Positions 32,677 through 32,792 of a stretch of DNA of 32,792 nucleotides are shown piece by piece. The stretch covers positions 1 through 32,792 of the forward strand of contig JAOTXX010000047.1 of the NCBI GenBank assembly GCA_029862185.1, written 5' to 3'. The notes beneath the pieces were generated by a model. That model made no database searches, was not told the DNA's origin, and saw only the letters and a program-made list of their open reading frames with translations. Source of the DNA: Myxococcales bacterium. GTDB taxonomy: Bacteria > Myxococcota_A > Polyangia > Polyangiales > Houyiibacteriaceae. Position 1 is the stretch's first letter, and every line of letters starts with the position of its first letter. The position numbers and the translations under genes are program-made.

Positions 32677-32792
32677 CTAGAACGAGGTGACCGTCAGCCC
32701 GTTCGCTGTCGCGCAGGTTCCAGTCGTTCCGCACTCAGGGGCATCGTCTTTGCGAGTCACGGCAACGGCGACGCCTGCAGCAACCCCGGCGG
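32677..32792 (-). CDS. C-terminus of a membrane or secreted protein (partial)
   Basis: 38 in-frame codons from the window edge to a TAG at 32677: AGVAAGVAVAVTRKDDAPEC, then GTTGTCATANGLTVTSF. A short Ala/Val hydrophobic stretch precedes a Cys pair, as at the ends of some myxobacterial PEGA-type surface proteins; this last comparison is from memory and weak. The start lies beyond the window. Confidence 0.45.
   Translation of the reverse strand, partial: AGVAAGVAVAVTRKDDAPECGTTGTCATANGLTVTSF

Overview
The window is GC-rich DNA from a Myxococcota-like (deltaproteobacterial) genome. Pointers are secreted proteins with C-terminal anchors of the MYXO-CTERM type (Cys, hydrophobic helix, Arg cluster), lipoproteins with long Gly-rich linkers, PPM/FHA signalling genes, PEGA-like domains and 'C.DG.DNDGDG' repeats. 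The exact taxon cannot be read from the sequence.

Layout. (1) 1-6.7 kb looks like core chromosome: the end of a POT peptide transporter overlapping a phospho-sugar mutase; a minus-strand operon of PPM phosphatase, FHA protein and a small unknown protein; an outer-membrane-type protein; an acidic small protein; and tRNA-Thr(CGT). (2) 6.76-16.43 kb is a tandem array of integrative elements in the 3' part of that tRNA. The 46-47 bp core occurs three times (6757, 15238, 16386). Element A (8.5 kb) has a tyrosine recombinase and a cargo of a MopE-like protein, a PKD-like lipoprotein and a large multicopper oxidase. Element B (1.1 kb) has no integrase. A third, degraded element begins at 16432 and keeps only the last codons of an integrase. 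(3) 16.5-27.2 kb is a mosaic of small modules: membrane proteins, a MarR remnant beside a DUF1330-like gene, a 1136-residue repeat protein, a cupredoxin lipoprotein, a Cys-rich protein and a pectinacetylesterase-like protein. Several modules are bounded by copies of one ~60-130 bp imperfectly palindromic repeat. Seven copies (8.7-27.1 kb) all point the same way, and several abut truncated genes. (4) 27.2-32.8 kb holds an SRPBCC protein, a minus-strand cluster (membrane protein, DUF4097-like lipoprotein, ATC-hydrolase-like protein with a membrane tail, methyltransferase), a REP-associated Y1 transposase followed by three copies of a 20-bp repeat, and the end of a minus-strand gene.

Most notable. 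The integrase reading frame runs through the attachment core. While integrated it ends 'RCSTN' inside the tRNA. In the predicted excised circle it would instead continue in frame into a 47-residue Cys-rich (CxxC...CxxCxxC) tail encoded at the far end of the element. Two diverged copies of that tail exist (15095 and 16243); both keep the frame, all shared Cys codons and the stop. This suggests that integration state may choose the integrase C-terminus. The second notable point is the same-orientation repeat family that marks module borders and gene truncations.
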